Shown here piece by piece: positions 7,615 through 15,333 of a stretch of DNA of 35,183 nt. Each line of letters starts with the position of its first letter. The first letter of the stretch is position 1. Below the pieces are notes generated by a model. The model was given only the letters and a program-made list of their open reading frames with translations. It was not told the origin of the DNA and searched no databases. The DNA comes from JAFDWI01 sp964449375 (GTDB lineage Bacteria > Actinomycetota > Acidimicrobiia > Acidimicrobiales > Iamiaceae). The DNA lies in the NCBI GenBank assembly GCA_964449375.1, contig CAYVAS010000023.1, positions 1-35,183 on the forward strand. Reading direction: 5' to 3'. The position numbers were made by a program, and so were the translations under genes.

Positions 7615-8796
7615 ATGGCCGGATCAGTCATCATCGCCGGAGCCCGGACTCCGATCGGCAAGCTCTCCGGAGCGGTTGCCTCGCTCAGTGCCGCCGACCT
7701 CGGCGGTGTCGCCATCGCCGCCGCGCTCGAGCGGGCCGGCATCGACGGCGAACAGGTCGAGTACGTGTTCATGGGCCACGTGCTCCAGGCCGGCGCCGGT
7801 CAGATCACCGCCCGCCAGGCCGCCGTCAACGGGGGCATCCCCATGAACGTGCCCGCCAACACCATCAACAAGGTGTGCCTGTCGGGCATGAACGCCATCC
7901 ACCTGGCCGACGCGATGATCCAGTCCGGTGAGGCCGACATCGTGGTCGCGGGTGGCATGGAGTCGATGACCAACGCTCCCTACCTGCTGCCCGGCGCCCG
8001 CGCGGGCTACCGCATGGGCGACAAGTCCGTCGTCGACTCGATGATGTACGACGGGCTGTTCTGCGCCTTCGACCAGTGCGCGATGGGGCTGGGCACCGAG
8101 AAGTACGCCTCGAGCGAGTCGCTCGACCGCGAGCCCCAGGACGACATGGCCGCCAAGTCGCACCAGCGCGCGGCGGCGGCGATCGAATCGGGCAAGTTCG
8201 CCGACGAGATCGCACCGGTCACGATCCCTCAGCGCAAGGGCGACCCGGTCGTCTTCGACACCGACGAGGGTGTGCGTGGCGACACCTCGGCGGAGTCGCT
8301 CGCCAAGCTGCGCCCGGCCTTCGACTCCTCGGGGAACATCACCGCCGGCAACGCCTCGCAGATCTCCGACGGTGCCTCGGCGATGGTGATCATGTCCGCC
8401 GAGAAGGCCGCCGAGCTGGGCCTCACCCCGCTGGCCGAGATCCTGGGGTACGGCCAGGTGGCCGGACCGAACTCGGCGTCGCTGCTCTACCAGCCGGCCA
8501 ACGCGATCCGCGCCGCGCTCAAGAGGGCGGACCTGGACGTGTCGGGTGTGGACCTGTTCGAGATCAACGAGGCCTTCGCCGCGGTGGGCATCGCCTCGAT
8601 GCGCGAGCTGGGTATCACCGATGAGGTGGTCAACGTCAACGGTGGCGCCATCGCGCTGGGTCACCCCCTGGGCATGTCGGGCAACCGCATCACCCTGACC
8701 CTGGCCCACGAGCTGAAGCGCCGCGGTGGCGGTGTGGGCGCCGCCGGGCTGTGCGGCGGCGGTGGCCAGGGCGACGCGATCGTCATTCGCGTCTGA
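7615..8796 (+). CDS. Acetyl-CoA acetyltransferase (thiolase)
   Basis: Condenses two acetyl-CoA to acetoacetyl-CoA, the entry step towards crotonyl-CoA, or runs in the degradative direction. The 393 residues from ATG 7615 match the usual ~392. The catalytic triad of the family is present: Cys88 in INKVCLSGMNAI, His350 in IALGHPLGMSG and Cys380 in GLCGGGGQGDA. GGMESMTNAPYLLPG and the NEAFA loop (EINEAFAAVGI) are also typical. An in-frame ATG 42 bases upstream is less likely: the downstream ATG has the ribosome binding site and gives the family N-terminus. It diverges from ccr and fits the same ethylmalonyl-CoA module. Confidence 0.95.
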   Translation: MAGSVIIAGARTPIGKLSGAVASLSAADLGGVAIAAALERAGIDGEQVEYVFMGHVLQAGAGQITARQAAVNGGIPMNVPANTINKVCLSGMNAIHLADAMIQSGEADIVVAGGMESMTNAPYLLPGARAGYRMGDKSVVDSMMYDGLFCAFDQCAMGLGTEKYASSESLDREPQDDMAAKSHQRAAAAIESGKFADEIAPVTIPQRKGDPVVFDTDEGVRGDTSAESLAKLRPAFDSSGNITAGNASQISDGASAMVIMSAEKAAELGLTPLAEILGYGQVAGPNSASLLYQPANAIRAALKRADLDVSGVDLFEINEAFAAVGIASMRELGITDEVVNVNGGAIALGHPLGMSGNRITLTLAHELKRRGGGVGAAGLCGGGGQGDAIVIRV

Positions 8797-8807
8797 ACCG
8801 GCCCTGG

Positions 8808-8830
8808 GGTGACTTCGCAGCGAAGTCGCC
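8808..8830 (+). terminator. Hairpin after the thiolase gene
   Basis: GACTTCGC-A-GCGAAGTC (8811-8827) is a perfect inverted repeat. It can be extended to an 11-bp stem by GG/CC and one G-U pair, starting 12 bases after the thiolase stop. There is no T-tract, as in many actinobacterial hairpin terminators. It also separates the thiolase from the promoter at 8868. Confidence 0.5.
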
Positions 8831-8867
8831 GCCTCACGATGCGTATCGAAAAACTGTCCAAAGTCGT

Positions 8868-8896
8868 TTGTCAATGGGCCAGAAGGCCACTACGAT
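8868..8896 (+). promoter_or_regulatory. Near-consensus sigma-70-type promoter
   Basis: TTGTCA (8868-8873), exactly 17 bases, then TACGAT (8891-8896). This is the best vegetative promoter I found in the window. It points into a region with no protein-coding gene on the plus strand, so it is best explained by an RNA gene starting at about 8903. Confidence 0.75.
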
Positions 8897-8902
8897 GAAC
8901 GC

Positions 8903-9027
8903 CAGGTCCGGCTGAGTCTCCCTCCCCCCTCCACTCAGTCGGACACCGAGGGGCTGCTTCCCATCAACCGTTCGACCCGGTGTCCGCCCGCACCGCTCGA
9001 GCCGGGAAGCGGTCCCTCGGACTTTTT
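8903..9027 (+). ncRNA. Candidate structured small RNA with C-rich loop
   Basis: Downstream of the strong promoter is a 12-bp stem (8906-8917 with 8933-8944, one G-U pair) that closes a 15-base pyrimidine loop containing six consecutive C. A second perfect 8-bp stem, GGACACCG (8941-8948) with CGGTGTCC (8978-8985), shares GGAC with the first, so the two compete in part. A weak hairpin (GGGA with TCCC, 9004-9016) is followed by ACTTTTT at 9021-9027, a possible terminator. The C-rich loop recalls the actinobacterial 6C RNA class, but the second loop is not C-rich, so I do not assign it. The ends are estimates. Its lower strand contains GGAAGCAGCC, but it is not SRP RNA, which is found at 13379. 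Confidence 0.5.
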
Positions 9028-9046
9028 CCGTAAGGGCGCGAGGCGG

Positions 9047-9661
9047 CTAACTCGCCGGGGTCTCCAGCCGACGGCGCTCCTCGAGGGCCCGGCCCAGGGT
9101 CAGCTCGTCCGCGTACTCCAGGTCGCCGCCCACGGGCAGGCCGCTGGCCAGCCGTGAGATGCGGATCCCGGTGTCGGCCAGCAACCGTGCCAGATACAGC
9201 GCGGTCGCCTCGCCCTCGATGTTGGGGTTGGTACACACGATCAGCTCGGTCACCTGGTCGTCGGAGAGCCGCACCACCAGGTCGCGTACCCGCAGCTGGT
9301 CCGGGCCGATGCCCTCGATGGGGCTGATCGCCCCGCCCAGCACGTGGTAGAGCCCCTGGAACTGGCCGGTCCGCTCGACCGCGATCAGATCCCGGGCTTC
9401 CTCGACGACGCAGATGATCGACGGGTCGCGGCGCGGATCGCTGCAGATCGAGCACAGCTCGCCCTCGGCCATGTTGTGGCAGCGCTGGCAGAACGACACC
9501 GCCGACTTGGCGTTGTCGATCGACCGGGCCAGGCGCGAGGCGTCCTGGGCGGGCGCGTTCACCAGGAACAGCGCGATGCGCTGGGCCGACTTGGGTCCGA
9601 TGCCGGGAAGGCGGCCGAACTCGTCGATCAACTCCTGCACCGCCGGTGGATAGGCGCTCAC
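9047..9661 (-). CDS. recR: Recombination mediator protein RecR
   Basis: Acts with RecF/RecO in loading RecA at gaps during recombinational repair. The 204 residues fit the family. An N-terminal helix-hairpin-helix (FGRLPGIGPKSAQRIA) is followed by the four-cysteine zinc motif (Cys58, 61, 70, 73). A Toprim domain follows, with ICVVEEARDLIAVE and TNPNIEGEATALYLA, and then the C-terminal GLPVGGDLEYADELTLGRA signature. It starts at GTG 9661, 15 bases after ybaB. The order dnaX-ybaB-recR is conserved widely in bacteria, including Bacillus, and suggests one operon. Confidence 0.97.
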   Translation of the reverse strand: MSAYPPAVQELIDEFGRLPGIGPKSAQRIALFLVNAPAQDASRLARSIDNAKSAVSFCQRCHNMAEGELCSICSDPRRDPSIICVVEEARDLIAVERTGQFQGLYHVLGGAISPIEGIGPDQLRVRDLVVRLSDDQVTELIVCTNPNIEGEATALYLARLLADTGIRISRLASGLPVGGDLEYADELTLGRALEERRRLETPAS

Positions 9662-9676
9662 CGGCGCAGCCCCCGA

Positions 9677-10066
9677 TCACTCACCGAGCAGTCCACCGAG
9701 CTGGTCGCCCAAGCCACCGAGGGGGTCGGCACCGGCGACCTCTCGGGCCCGGGCCAACGCGTCGCGCAGCGCGGACAGCACCAGGTCCTGGAGCATGTCC
9801 ACGTCGCCGGCGGCGTCGGCGCTGATGTGCACACCGGTGCATTCCATCGCGCCGGTCAGGGTGATCTTCACCGCGCCGCCCCCGGCACTGCCCTCCACCT
9901 CGGTGGCGGCCGCCTGCTGTTGGGCCTGGGCCATCTGCTGTTGCATCTCGCCGGCCATCGACAGCAACGACCCCATGTCGAGCCCTCCCAGCAGCCCCGC
10001 GAGCGGGTCGGCGTCGGCAGCCTCGCCGGTCGCCTCGTCGGGATCAGGGGAATGCTCGTCGGCCAT
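9677..10066 (-). CDS. YbaB/EbfC family nucleoid-associated protein
   Basis: A small DNA-binding protein family encoded between dnaX and recR in most bacteria. The 129 residues comprise an acidic low-complexity N-terminus, a Gln/Ala-rich helix (MQQQMAQAQQQAAATEVEG), the conserved GGGAVKITLTGAMECTGVHI strand region, and a C-terminal helix. The ATG at 10066 has an AAGAGG site eight bases upstream. A GTG at 10075 would add three residues but sits on that site. The long acidic N-terminus and Gly/Leu-rich C-terminus (GGLGDQLGGLLGE) are larger than in E. coli YbaB. Confidence 0.92.
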   Translation of the reverse strand: MADEHSPDPDEATGEAADADPLAGLLGGLDMGSLLSMAGEMQQQMAQAQQQAAATEVEGSAGGGAVKITLTGAMECTGVHISADAAGDVDMLQDLVLSALRDALARAREVAGADPLGGLGDQLGGLLGE

Positions 10067-10164
10067 GGGGATCACCTCTTCCTGGAGAATCTACCGAAGC
10101 CACCGCGGAGCCGGTCACCCGGTGGTCGCGGGGTCGAGGCGCCCGGCCCCCGCCGGGCGGCGGA

Positions 10165-12039
10165 TCACTGGTCCACGATCTCGGCGCCGGGAAACGCGTC
10201 GATGACCCGTTGGGTGGCGCTGCGGTCGTCGGGCGGCGCGTCGTCGAGCTGATCGACCGGCCCGATGTCGTCGGCCTCGTGCCGGGTCGGCTCATCGGCC
10301 TCCGGTGACGCGGCACCCGCGGGAGTCGCGGCGCGTGACCGTCTGGCGTCGGCGGCGCCTTCGACGACGAGCTCGAGCCGCACGGGCCGACCCAGCGCGG
10401 CCTGCAGCGCGGCTTCGACCTCGGGAAGCTTCTGCAGCGACTTCTCCCGATGGACCTCGTTGGGCACCGCGAAGCGCAGCGGCCCCGATTCCATTGATCC
10501 GGCGTCCACGAAGTGCCCGACGTTGAACATGGCCTTGGTGAGCCCCGACAGCCGGGGCAGCACCTCGGCGGACCACACGGCCGCCACGTCGCGTCCCGCG
10601 CCCGGTGCCGGGTCGTCCGCGGGCGCGGTCGCCGACCGGGCCGTCGGCCGGGACGGTTCCGGAGCGGTCGGCGGAGTCGAAGCCGGGGGCTCGGCATCGG
10701 CCGTCGGATCCGACGCCCCAGCGGTCGATGGCGGCGACGGCGGTGGCGGTGCCTGGGGAGCGGGCTCGGGCGTCGTCGGAGCGCCGCTCGGCTCCGGTCG
10801 GGTCGAGCCGTCTCCCGAGCGCGCGGCAAGCGCGGCGCGGGCCGCCGCGGGACCCGATGAGGCCCCCCGGGGCGACGTCGCAGAAGCGGACCCGTCCGGT
10901 GCCGGAGCCGTGGCGGCGGGGGCCGCACCGGACGCTGCGGCGGGCAGATCCCGCTCCAGACGCTCCAGGCGAGCTGCCAGGGCCTCGACGGAGACGTCGG
11001 CGTCGGCGCGGGTCAGCCGCACCAGGGCGACCTCGAGAGGGATGCGGGCGTCCGGCGCGGTCCGCATCTCGCGGAGCGCGTCGCCGATCTCCTCGAGCGC
11101 CCGGGTGCAGGAGCGGTCGGTGAAGTGCTCGGCCCAACCCGCGACCCGGGCCCGTTCGGCCTCGGTCGCCTGGGTCAGCGGGTCACCCATCCGGTGAAGG
11201 AACACGTCGCGCACCCGGGCCAGCAGCGCCTCACCCACCACCCGGGGATCATGACCACGGCGCACCGCGTCGGCCACCGACCCCAACGCCGCGCCGGTGT
11301 CGCCCGCGGCCAGCGCGTCGACCAGATCGTCCACCTGGTCGCCCTGGTCGAGCACCCCGCCGGCGGCCACCACCTGGTCCAGCGCCGACAGCGTGTCCCG
11401 GGCCGACCCGGCGCCGGCGCGCAGCGCGTACGCGATCGCCTCGTCGTCCAGTTCCAGTCCCGCCTCGACCACCACGTCGTCGACGAGCGACCCCAACGCT
11501 TCGGCGGGCAGCAGGTGCAGCTCGAAGTGCTGGGTGCGGCTGCGGATCGTCGGCAGCACCTTGTGGGGGTCGGTGGTGGCCAGCACGAACACCACGTGCC
11601 CGGGCGGCTCCTCCAGGGTCTTCAACAACGCGTTCGACGCGCCGGTGGAGAGCATGTGGACCTCGTCGAGCAGGTACACCTTGGTGCGCCCCGGCGACCC
11701 GAGCGCGGCCTTGGCGATCAGGTCACGCATGGCTTCCACACCGTTGTTCGACGCGGCGTCCAACTCGAGCAGGTCATAGGAGGTGCCCGCCTCGATCGCG
11801 ACGCACGACTCGCATTCGCCGCACGGTTCGCCGTCGTCGAGCGCGGTGCAGTTGAGCGCCTTGGCCAGGATCCGTGCCGTGGAGGTCTTGCCCGTCCCCC
11901 GGGGTCCACTCAGCAGGTACGCGTGGCCGACCCGGTTCTCGCGCACCGCGTTGTGCAACGCGGTGACCACGTGGTCCTGGCCGCGAACCTCGGAGAATCG
12001 CTGGGGCCGGAAGCGTCGGTAGAGCGACTCATAGGCCAT
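10165..12039 (-). CDS. dnaX: DNA polymerase III subunit gamma/tau
   Basis: ATPase of the sliding-clamp loader. It is 624 residues long. Walker A GPRGTGKT is at 45-52, the zinc-binding cysteines are 64, 73, 76 and 79, and Walker B LLDEVHML is near 124-130. The sensor regions LATTDPHKVLPTIRSRTQHF and SARDTLSALDQV follow. After ~370 residues comes a Pro/Ala/Ser-rich linker of about 110 residues, then a C-terminal tau-like domain (AVWSAEVLPRLSGLTKAMF). No A-rich slippery heptamer for making gamma by frameshifting was seen, so probably only the full-length form is made. ATG at 12039; it heads dnaX-ybaB-recR. Confidence 0.96.
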   Translation of the reverse strand: MAYESLYRRFRPQRFSEVRGQDHVVTALHNAVRENRVGHAYLLSGPRGTGKTSTARILAKALNCTALDDGEPCGECESCVAIEAGTSYDLLELDAASNNGVEAMRDLIAKAALGSPGRTKVYLLDEVHMLSTGASNALLKTLEEPPGHVVFVLATTDPHKVLPTIRSRTQHFELHLLPAEALGSLVDDVVVEAGLELDDEAIAYALRAGAGSARDTLSALDQVVAAGGVLDQGDQVDDLVDALAAGDTGAALGSVADAVRRGHDPRVVGEALLARVRDVFLHRMGDPLTQATEAERARVAGWAEHFTDRSCTRALEEIGDALREMRTAPDARIPLEVALVRLTRADADVSVEALAARLERLERDLPAAASGAAPAATAPAPDGSASATSPRGASSGPAAARAALAARSGDGSTRPEPSGAPTTPEPAPQAPPPPSPPSTAGASDPTADAEPPASTPPTAPEPSRPTARSATAPADDPAPGAGRDVAAVWSAEVLPRLSGLTKAMFNVGHFVDAGSMESGPLRFAVPNEVHREKSLQKLPEVEAALQAALGRPVRLELVVEGAADARRSRAATPAGAASPEADEPTRHEADDIGPVDQLDDAPPDDRSATQRVIDAFPGAEIVDQ

Positions 12040-12087
12040 GGTGGCCGATCCTACCGACCGACGGCGACGGCGGTTCCGGCGGTGGGC

Positions 12088-13239
12088 TCAGGCGTCGGAT
12101 TCGGTCTCCGAGGCCGCCTGTGCCTCGGCGTTCCGCTTGGCCACATGGGCCGGTTCGATGCCCCGGGCGCGGTCGGCGGCATCCGCGCGCAGCGACGCGA
12201 CGACCGACACGGCCAGGGTGATCACGATGATTCCCAGCGACATCCACACCGGCGGGTGCAGGTCGGCCGCGGGGAACGAGAACGTGTCGGAGGTGTAGCC
12301 CACCACCAGTTTGATCCCCACGAAGGTCAGGATCACCGCCAGGCCGTAGTTGAGGTAGCGGAACCGGTCCTGCATGCCCCCCACCAGGAAGTACAGCGCC
12401 CGCAGACCGAGCATCGCGAAGGTCACCGCGCTGAACACGATGAACACGTCCTGGGTGATCCCGAAGATCGCCGGGATCGAGTCGAAGGCGAACACCAGGT
12501 CGGTGCCCTCCACCAGCACCAGCACCGCGAACAGCGGCGTCGCGAGCAGCTTGCCCTTTTCGCGGACGAACAGTTGCTGGCCGTGCAGCTCGGGGGTGGA
12601 GGGGATGATCCGCCGCAGGATCCGCAACGACAGCGAGGTGTCCGGGTCGATCTGGTGCTCGGACTGGAAGGCCATCTTGAACGCCGTGTAGAGCAGCACC
12701 ACACCGAAGATCGCGAGGGTGACCGCGAAGGTCCTGATCAGCGCGATGCCCGCGAAGATGAACGTGCCACGCAGCGCGATCGCGCCGAACACGCCCCAGA
12801 ACAGCACCCGGAACTGGTACTGGGCGGGCACCGCGAAATAAGTCAGGATCACCGCCCACACGAAGACGTTGTCGATCGACAGGCTCTGTTCGATCAGGAA
12901 CGCCGCCAGGTACTCCCCGACCGCGGCGCCCTTGTCGCCGGGATCGGCGAGCAGATAGATGACACCGGTGAACGCCAGTCCGATGCTGATCCACACCGAC
13001 GACTCGATCGCGGCCTCACGCACGGTGATCTTGTGGGCGCGGCGGTGGAACACCAACAGGTCGACGAGCAGCAGCGTGACGACGAAGGCGATCAGCGCGA
13101 TCCAGTGCCACGGTTCGACCGTCAGCTCGACGTACTTCGACGAGGTCTCGGCGGCGTTGAGGCCAATCCAGGCGGTCGGCATGATGTCTGCGAGGTACTC
13201 CTGGATCGGACGGAAGGACAGGGCCGGTGCGGGTCGCAC
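12088..13239 (-). CDS. TerC family integral membrane protein
   Basis: A polytopic membrane protein of the TerC/Alx family, whose characterised members are linked to Mn2+ export and to membrane-protein metalation in other bacteria. About eight or nine spans are visible, with the two family acidic motifs SLSIDNVFVWAVIL and VEGTDLVFAFDSIPAIFGI. VREAAIESSVWISIGLAF follows the first span. The C-terminus is a hydrophilic Ala/Glu tail. A GTG at 13239 gives 383 residues; an ATG at 13182 would give 364 and keep all conserved parts, so the start is uncertain. It lies between the SRP RNA gene and dnaX on the same strand, 48 bases before dnaX, so it may head the dnaX operon. Confidence 0.92.
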   Translation of the reverse strand: MRPAPALSFRPIQEYLADIMPTAWIGLNAAETSSKYVELTVEPWHWIALIAFVVTLLLVDLLVFHRRAHKITVREAAIESSVWISIGLAFTGVIYLLADPGDKGAAVGEYLAAFLIEQSLSIDNVFVWAVILTYFAVPAQYQFRVLFWGVFGAIALRGTFIFAGIALIRTFAVTLAIFGVVLLYTAFKMAFQSEHQIDPDTSLSLRILRRIIPSTPELHGQQLFVREKGKLLATPLFAVLVLVEGTDLVFAFDSIPAIFGITQDVFIVFSAVTFAMLGLRALYFLVGGMQDRFRYLNYGLAVILTFVGIKLVVGYTSDTFSFPAADLHPPVWMSLGIIVITLAVSVVASLRADAADRARGIEPAHVAKRNAEAQAASETESDA

Positions 13240-13378
13240 GCCGACACACCCGGGACGATGAGAAGGCTACCGAGGTGCACCGGCGGGGCGACCACCGGGC
13301 CCGCCGGTGCCGCCGTCCCCGACGGGCACTCCCTCAGGGCGACGGTCCGAAAAGGCCGGGACCCGTCCTCCGAAGTGG

Positions 13379-13475
13379 CGACCAGGTGATCTGCGGCACA
13401 CCGCAGGCTCCGCTGAGAGCTGCTGCCTCCCGGCCCTGACTCGGTTCACGGGCTGCAGTTGCACAGGACCCGGCC
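13379..13475 (-). ncRNA. ffs: Bacterial small SRP RNA (4.5S type)
   Basis: The minus strand contains the SRP domain IV core: CAGG-GCC-GGGA-GGC-AGCAG (near 13417-13438). This is the symmetric loop CAGG/AGCA with a GNRA tetraloop that binds Ffh. Flanking arms pair as GAG/CTC, CTGCAG/CTGCGG (six pairs with one G-U), and an outer helix near GCCGGGT/ACCTGGT, giving a ~97-nt hairpin rod. A TACGAT -10 hexamer lies six to seven bases before the predicted 5' end. The position ahead of dnaX, next to tRNA-Ser, matches the Bacillus scr-dnaX-yaaK-recR arrangement, except for terC in between. The ends are estimates to a few bases. Confidence 0.9.
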
Positions 13476-13480
13476 GCCAC

Positions 13481-13486
13481 ATCGTA
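13481..13486 (-). promoter_or_regulatory. -10 hexamer of the SRP RNA gene
   Basis: TACGAT on the minus strand, six to seven bases before the start of the outer SRP helix. The -35 region at optimal spacing (near 13504-13509) reads GCTATC and is not consensus-like. Confidence 0.6.
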
Positions 13487-13572
13487 GGACGGGTCGCTTC
13501 CACGATAGCCTCATCGGACCGGTCCTGCATCTGCCAGGTACCGGATCAGGCCCGCCCCGGTGGGCGACCCCT

Positions 13573-13658
13573 GGAGGGGTGCGAGAGCGGCCGAATCGGC
13601 ACGCCTGGAAAGCGTGTGTGGGTCCTGCCCACCGAGGGTTCGAATCCCTCCCCCTCCG
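13573..13658 (+). tRNA. tRNA-Ser(GGA)
   Basis: The 7-bp acceptor stem GGAGGGG/CCCCTCC is followed by discriminator G. The anticodon arm is CACGC-CTGGAAA-GCGTG with anticodon GGA, which reads UCC and UCU. A long type II variable arm (GTGGGTCCTGCCCAC) and the T arm GAGGG-TTCGAAT-CCCTC complete it. CCA is not encoded directly after the discriminator. It diverges from the SRP RNA gene. Confidence 0.97.
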
Positions 13659-13770
13659 CTCCACGGATTCCCGGCTCCTCCCGAACCTTCAGGAGGGGCC
13701 GAGAATCCGACCGCGTGCACGGGTGCCACCCCCCGAGTCGCCGAGTCCCCGAGCCCTCGGGTCCCCGAGC

Positions 13771-13819
13771 GAAATTCGGAGCGAAAAGGCTGCATGTCAG
13801 CCTTTTCGCTCCGAATTTC
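13771..13819. repeat. Dispersed hairpin repeat, copy 1
   Basis: A perfect 22-bp inverted repeat (arms 13771-13792 and 13798-13819) around the loop CATGT. The conserved outer part is AAATTCGGAGCGAAAAGG and its complement. The same outer arms and the ATGTC core recur at 19291-19337. It lies between tRNA-Ser and the GT-C gene, just after a shorter hairpin, CCCGAG-CC-CTCGGG (13748-13761). It could be a transcription terminator for either strand, but the sequence identity between the two sites points to a dispersed element. Confidence 0.85.
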
Positions 13820-13919
13820 AGGAACGGTGCGCGGACCGAGCACGTGACCTCAGCGACCGCCATCTCACCGCCAGCCGCCTAACGTCGGCCCGAACGCGAC
13901 GAGCCACTGGAGGGCCGTT

Positions 13920-15290
13920 GTGCCCCGTACACCACGATCCACGGTGACGCGCCTCAGGGCGTGGGTGACCGACCACTTCGTCGGCGCCCTGGTCGCGGTC
14001 GCGTTGGGCGGCTTCGTCCTGCGTGTCCTCTACCTCCTGGTCGTCGGTCCGCGCATCGACCTGGGACTGGATGCCACCTGGTATCACGTGGAAGGTCGGA
14101 TCCTCGCCGAGGGGCTCGGCTACTCCGACCCGAGGTGGTGGCTGCTCACCGGTGGCGCCAAACCCACGGCCAACTTCCCGCCGCTGTGGCCGGTCGTGCT
14201 GGCGGGTGCGAACCTGGTGGGGTTGCGCAGCGTTCAGGCCAATCAGTACGTGGGGGCGCTGCTGGGTTCGGTCACCGTGGTGGTGACCGGGTTGATCGCC
14301 CGTCGCGTCGCCGGGCCCCTCACCGCGGTGGTGGCGGCGGCACTGGTCGGGGTGTCGCCCATGCTCATCGCGGCGGACGGCTCGCTCATGGCCGAATCGC
14401 TCTACGTGCTGGTGATCACGGTTGCCGTGTTGCTGGCCCACCGGGCGCTGGAACGGCCCACCGTGTGGCGGTTCGCCGCGGTGGGCGCAGTGGTCGGGCT
14501 GGCGGTCACCACCCGGTCCGACGCGCTGTTCCTGGCGCCGATCATGCTGGTCGCGCTCATCTGGACCGTCCCGGGCCAGGGCGCCTGGCGCCGGATGGGG
14601 CTGGCCGCGGCCCTGGTGGCGGCGCTGGCCGTGCCGGTGGGTACCTGGACGATCTATGCCAGTGCCCGCATGGATGGGCTGGTGCTGGCCACCAGCAACT
14701 CGGGCAACATGATCTCCGGAGCGAACTGCCCCTCCACCTACCAGGGTCGGCTGCTCGGCGCGTGGGACCAGTCCTGTGCCGACGACCTGGCCCCCGACGC
14801 CGACGAGCTGGCCTTCGCCGCCCAGGGACGCCAGAAGGGCATCGACCATGCCCTGGCCAACCCGGAGCGACTGCCGCTGGTGGCCGCCGCTCGGGTGTTG
14901 CGGATGGCCGGGCTGTGGGATCCGGTGCAGACGGCCCGCCTCGAGGCCGTCGAGACCCGCCATCCCGACTGGCAGCTCCTCGCCTGGGGCTGGGATCTGG
15001 TGCTGCTGGGGGGCGCGACGGTCGGAGCGGTGATCCTGTTCCGACGTCGGGTGCGACTGGCGCCGATGGTCGCGGTGGTCCTCGGCGTGGCCTTCACCGC
15101 GGCGGTGTCCAACGGGAACCAGCGGTTCCGGCTGGCAGCGGATCCGATCCTGGCGATCGCCGCCGCGGTGGCGCTCGCCGCGGCGGTGGTGTCCCTGCGG
15201 CGACGGCGTGACCGCAGCGACGATGCCGTGACCTCCGACCGGCCACGGCACGCCCATTGCGCCCGTCCGGCGGACGGGAACGTCCGGTAA
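13920..15290 (+). CDS. GT-C (PMT/ArnT-like) membrane glycosyltransferase
   Basis: A 456-residue polytopic protein with a GT39-like layout. After the first span an acidic motif, LGLDATWYHVEGRILAEG, and the segment KPTANFPPLWPVV resemble the catalytic extracytoplasmic loop of polyprenyl-phosphate-sugar-dependent transferases. About ten spans follow, including VVGLAVTTRSDALFLAPIM. It starts at GTG 13920, with GGAGGG six bases upstream. The donor and acceptor are unknown; a cell-envelope glycan or lipid is likely by analogy. It ends 43 bases before glmS on the same strand, so amino-sugar supply and envelope glycosylation may be co-expressed. It is not closely similar to the AftB-like gene at 3856. 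Confidence 0.75.
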   Translation: MPRTPRSTVTRLRAWVTDHFVGALVAVALGGFVLRVLYLLVVGPRIDLGLDATWYHVEGRILAEGLGYSDPRWWLLTGGAKPTANFPPLWPVVLAGANLVGLRSVQANQYVGALLGSVTVVVTGLIARRVAGPLTAVVAAALVGVSPMLIAADGSLMAESLYVLVITVAVLLAHRALERPTVWRFAAVGAVVGLAVTTRSDALFLAPIMLVALIWTVPGQGAWRRMGLAAALVAALAVPVGTWTIYASARMDGLVLATSNSGNMISGANCPSTYQGRLLGAWDQSCADDLAPDADELAFAAQGRQKGIDHALANPERLPLVAAARVLRMAGLWDPVQTARLEAVETRHPDWQLLAWGWDLVLLGGATVGAVILFRRRVRLAPMVAVVLGVAFTAAVSNGNQRFRLAADPILAIAAAVALAAAVVSLRRRRDRSDDAVTSDRPRHAHCARPADGNVR

Positions 15291-15333
15291 CCTCTCACGA
15301 GGCATCCGGCCCTCCAGGAGGCACCCGTTTTTC

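Noticed and set aside
8941..8985. SRP-like GGAAGCAGCC on the minus strand near recR
   Set aside because: The opposite side of the loop lacks CAGG and no tetraloop stem forms; a complete SRP RNA exists at 13379-13475.
10165..12039. Programmed frameshift in dnaX
   Set aside because: No A-rich slippery heptamer with downstream stem was seen in the GC-rich linker.
11125..13389. A 754-codon plus-strand frame
   Set aside because: Antisense of dnaX and terC, with no recognisable motif and atypical composition.
15262..15278. CCCGTCC-GGC-GGACGGG as a terminator before glmS
   Set aside because: It lies inside the 3' coding end of the GT-C gene, has no T-tract, and glmS appears to follow in the same transcript; left as a coincidence.
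15291..15333. A glmS ribozyme or riboswitch ahead of glmS
   Set aside because: Only 43 bases are available and no ribozyme core is present.
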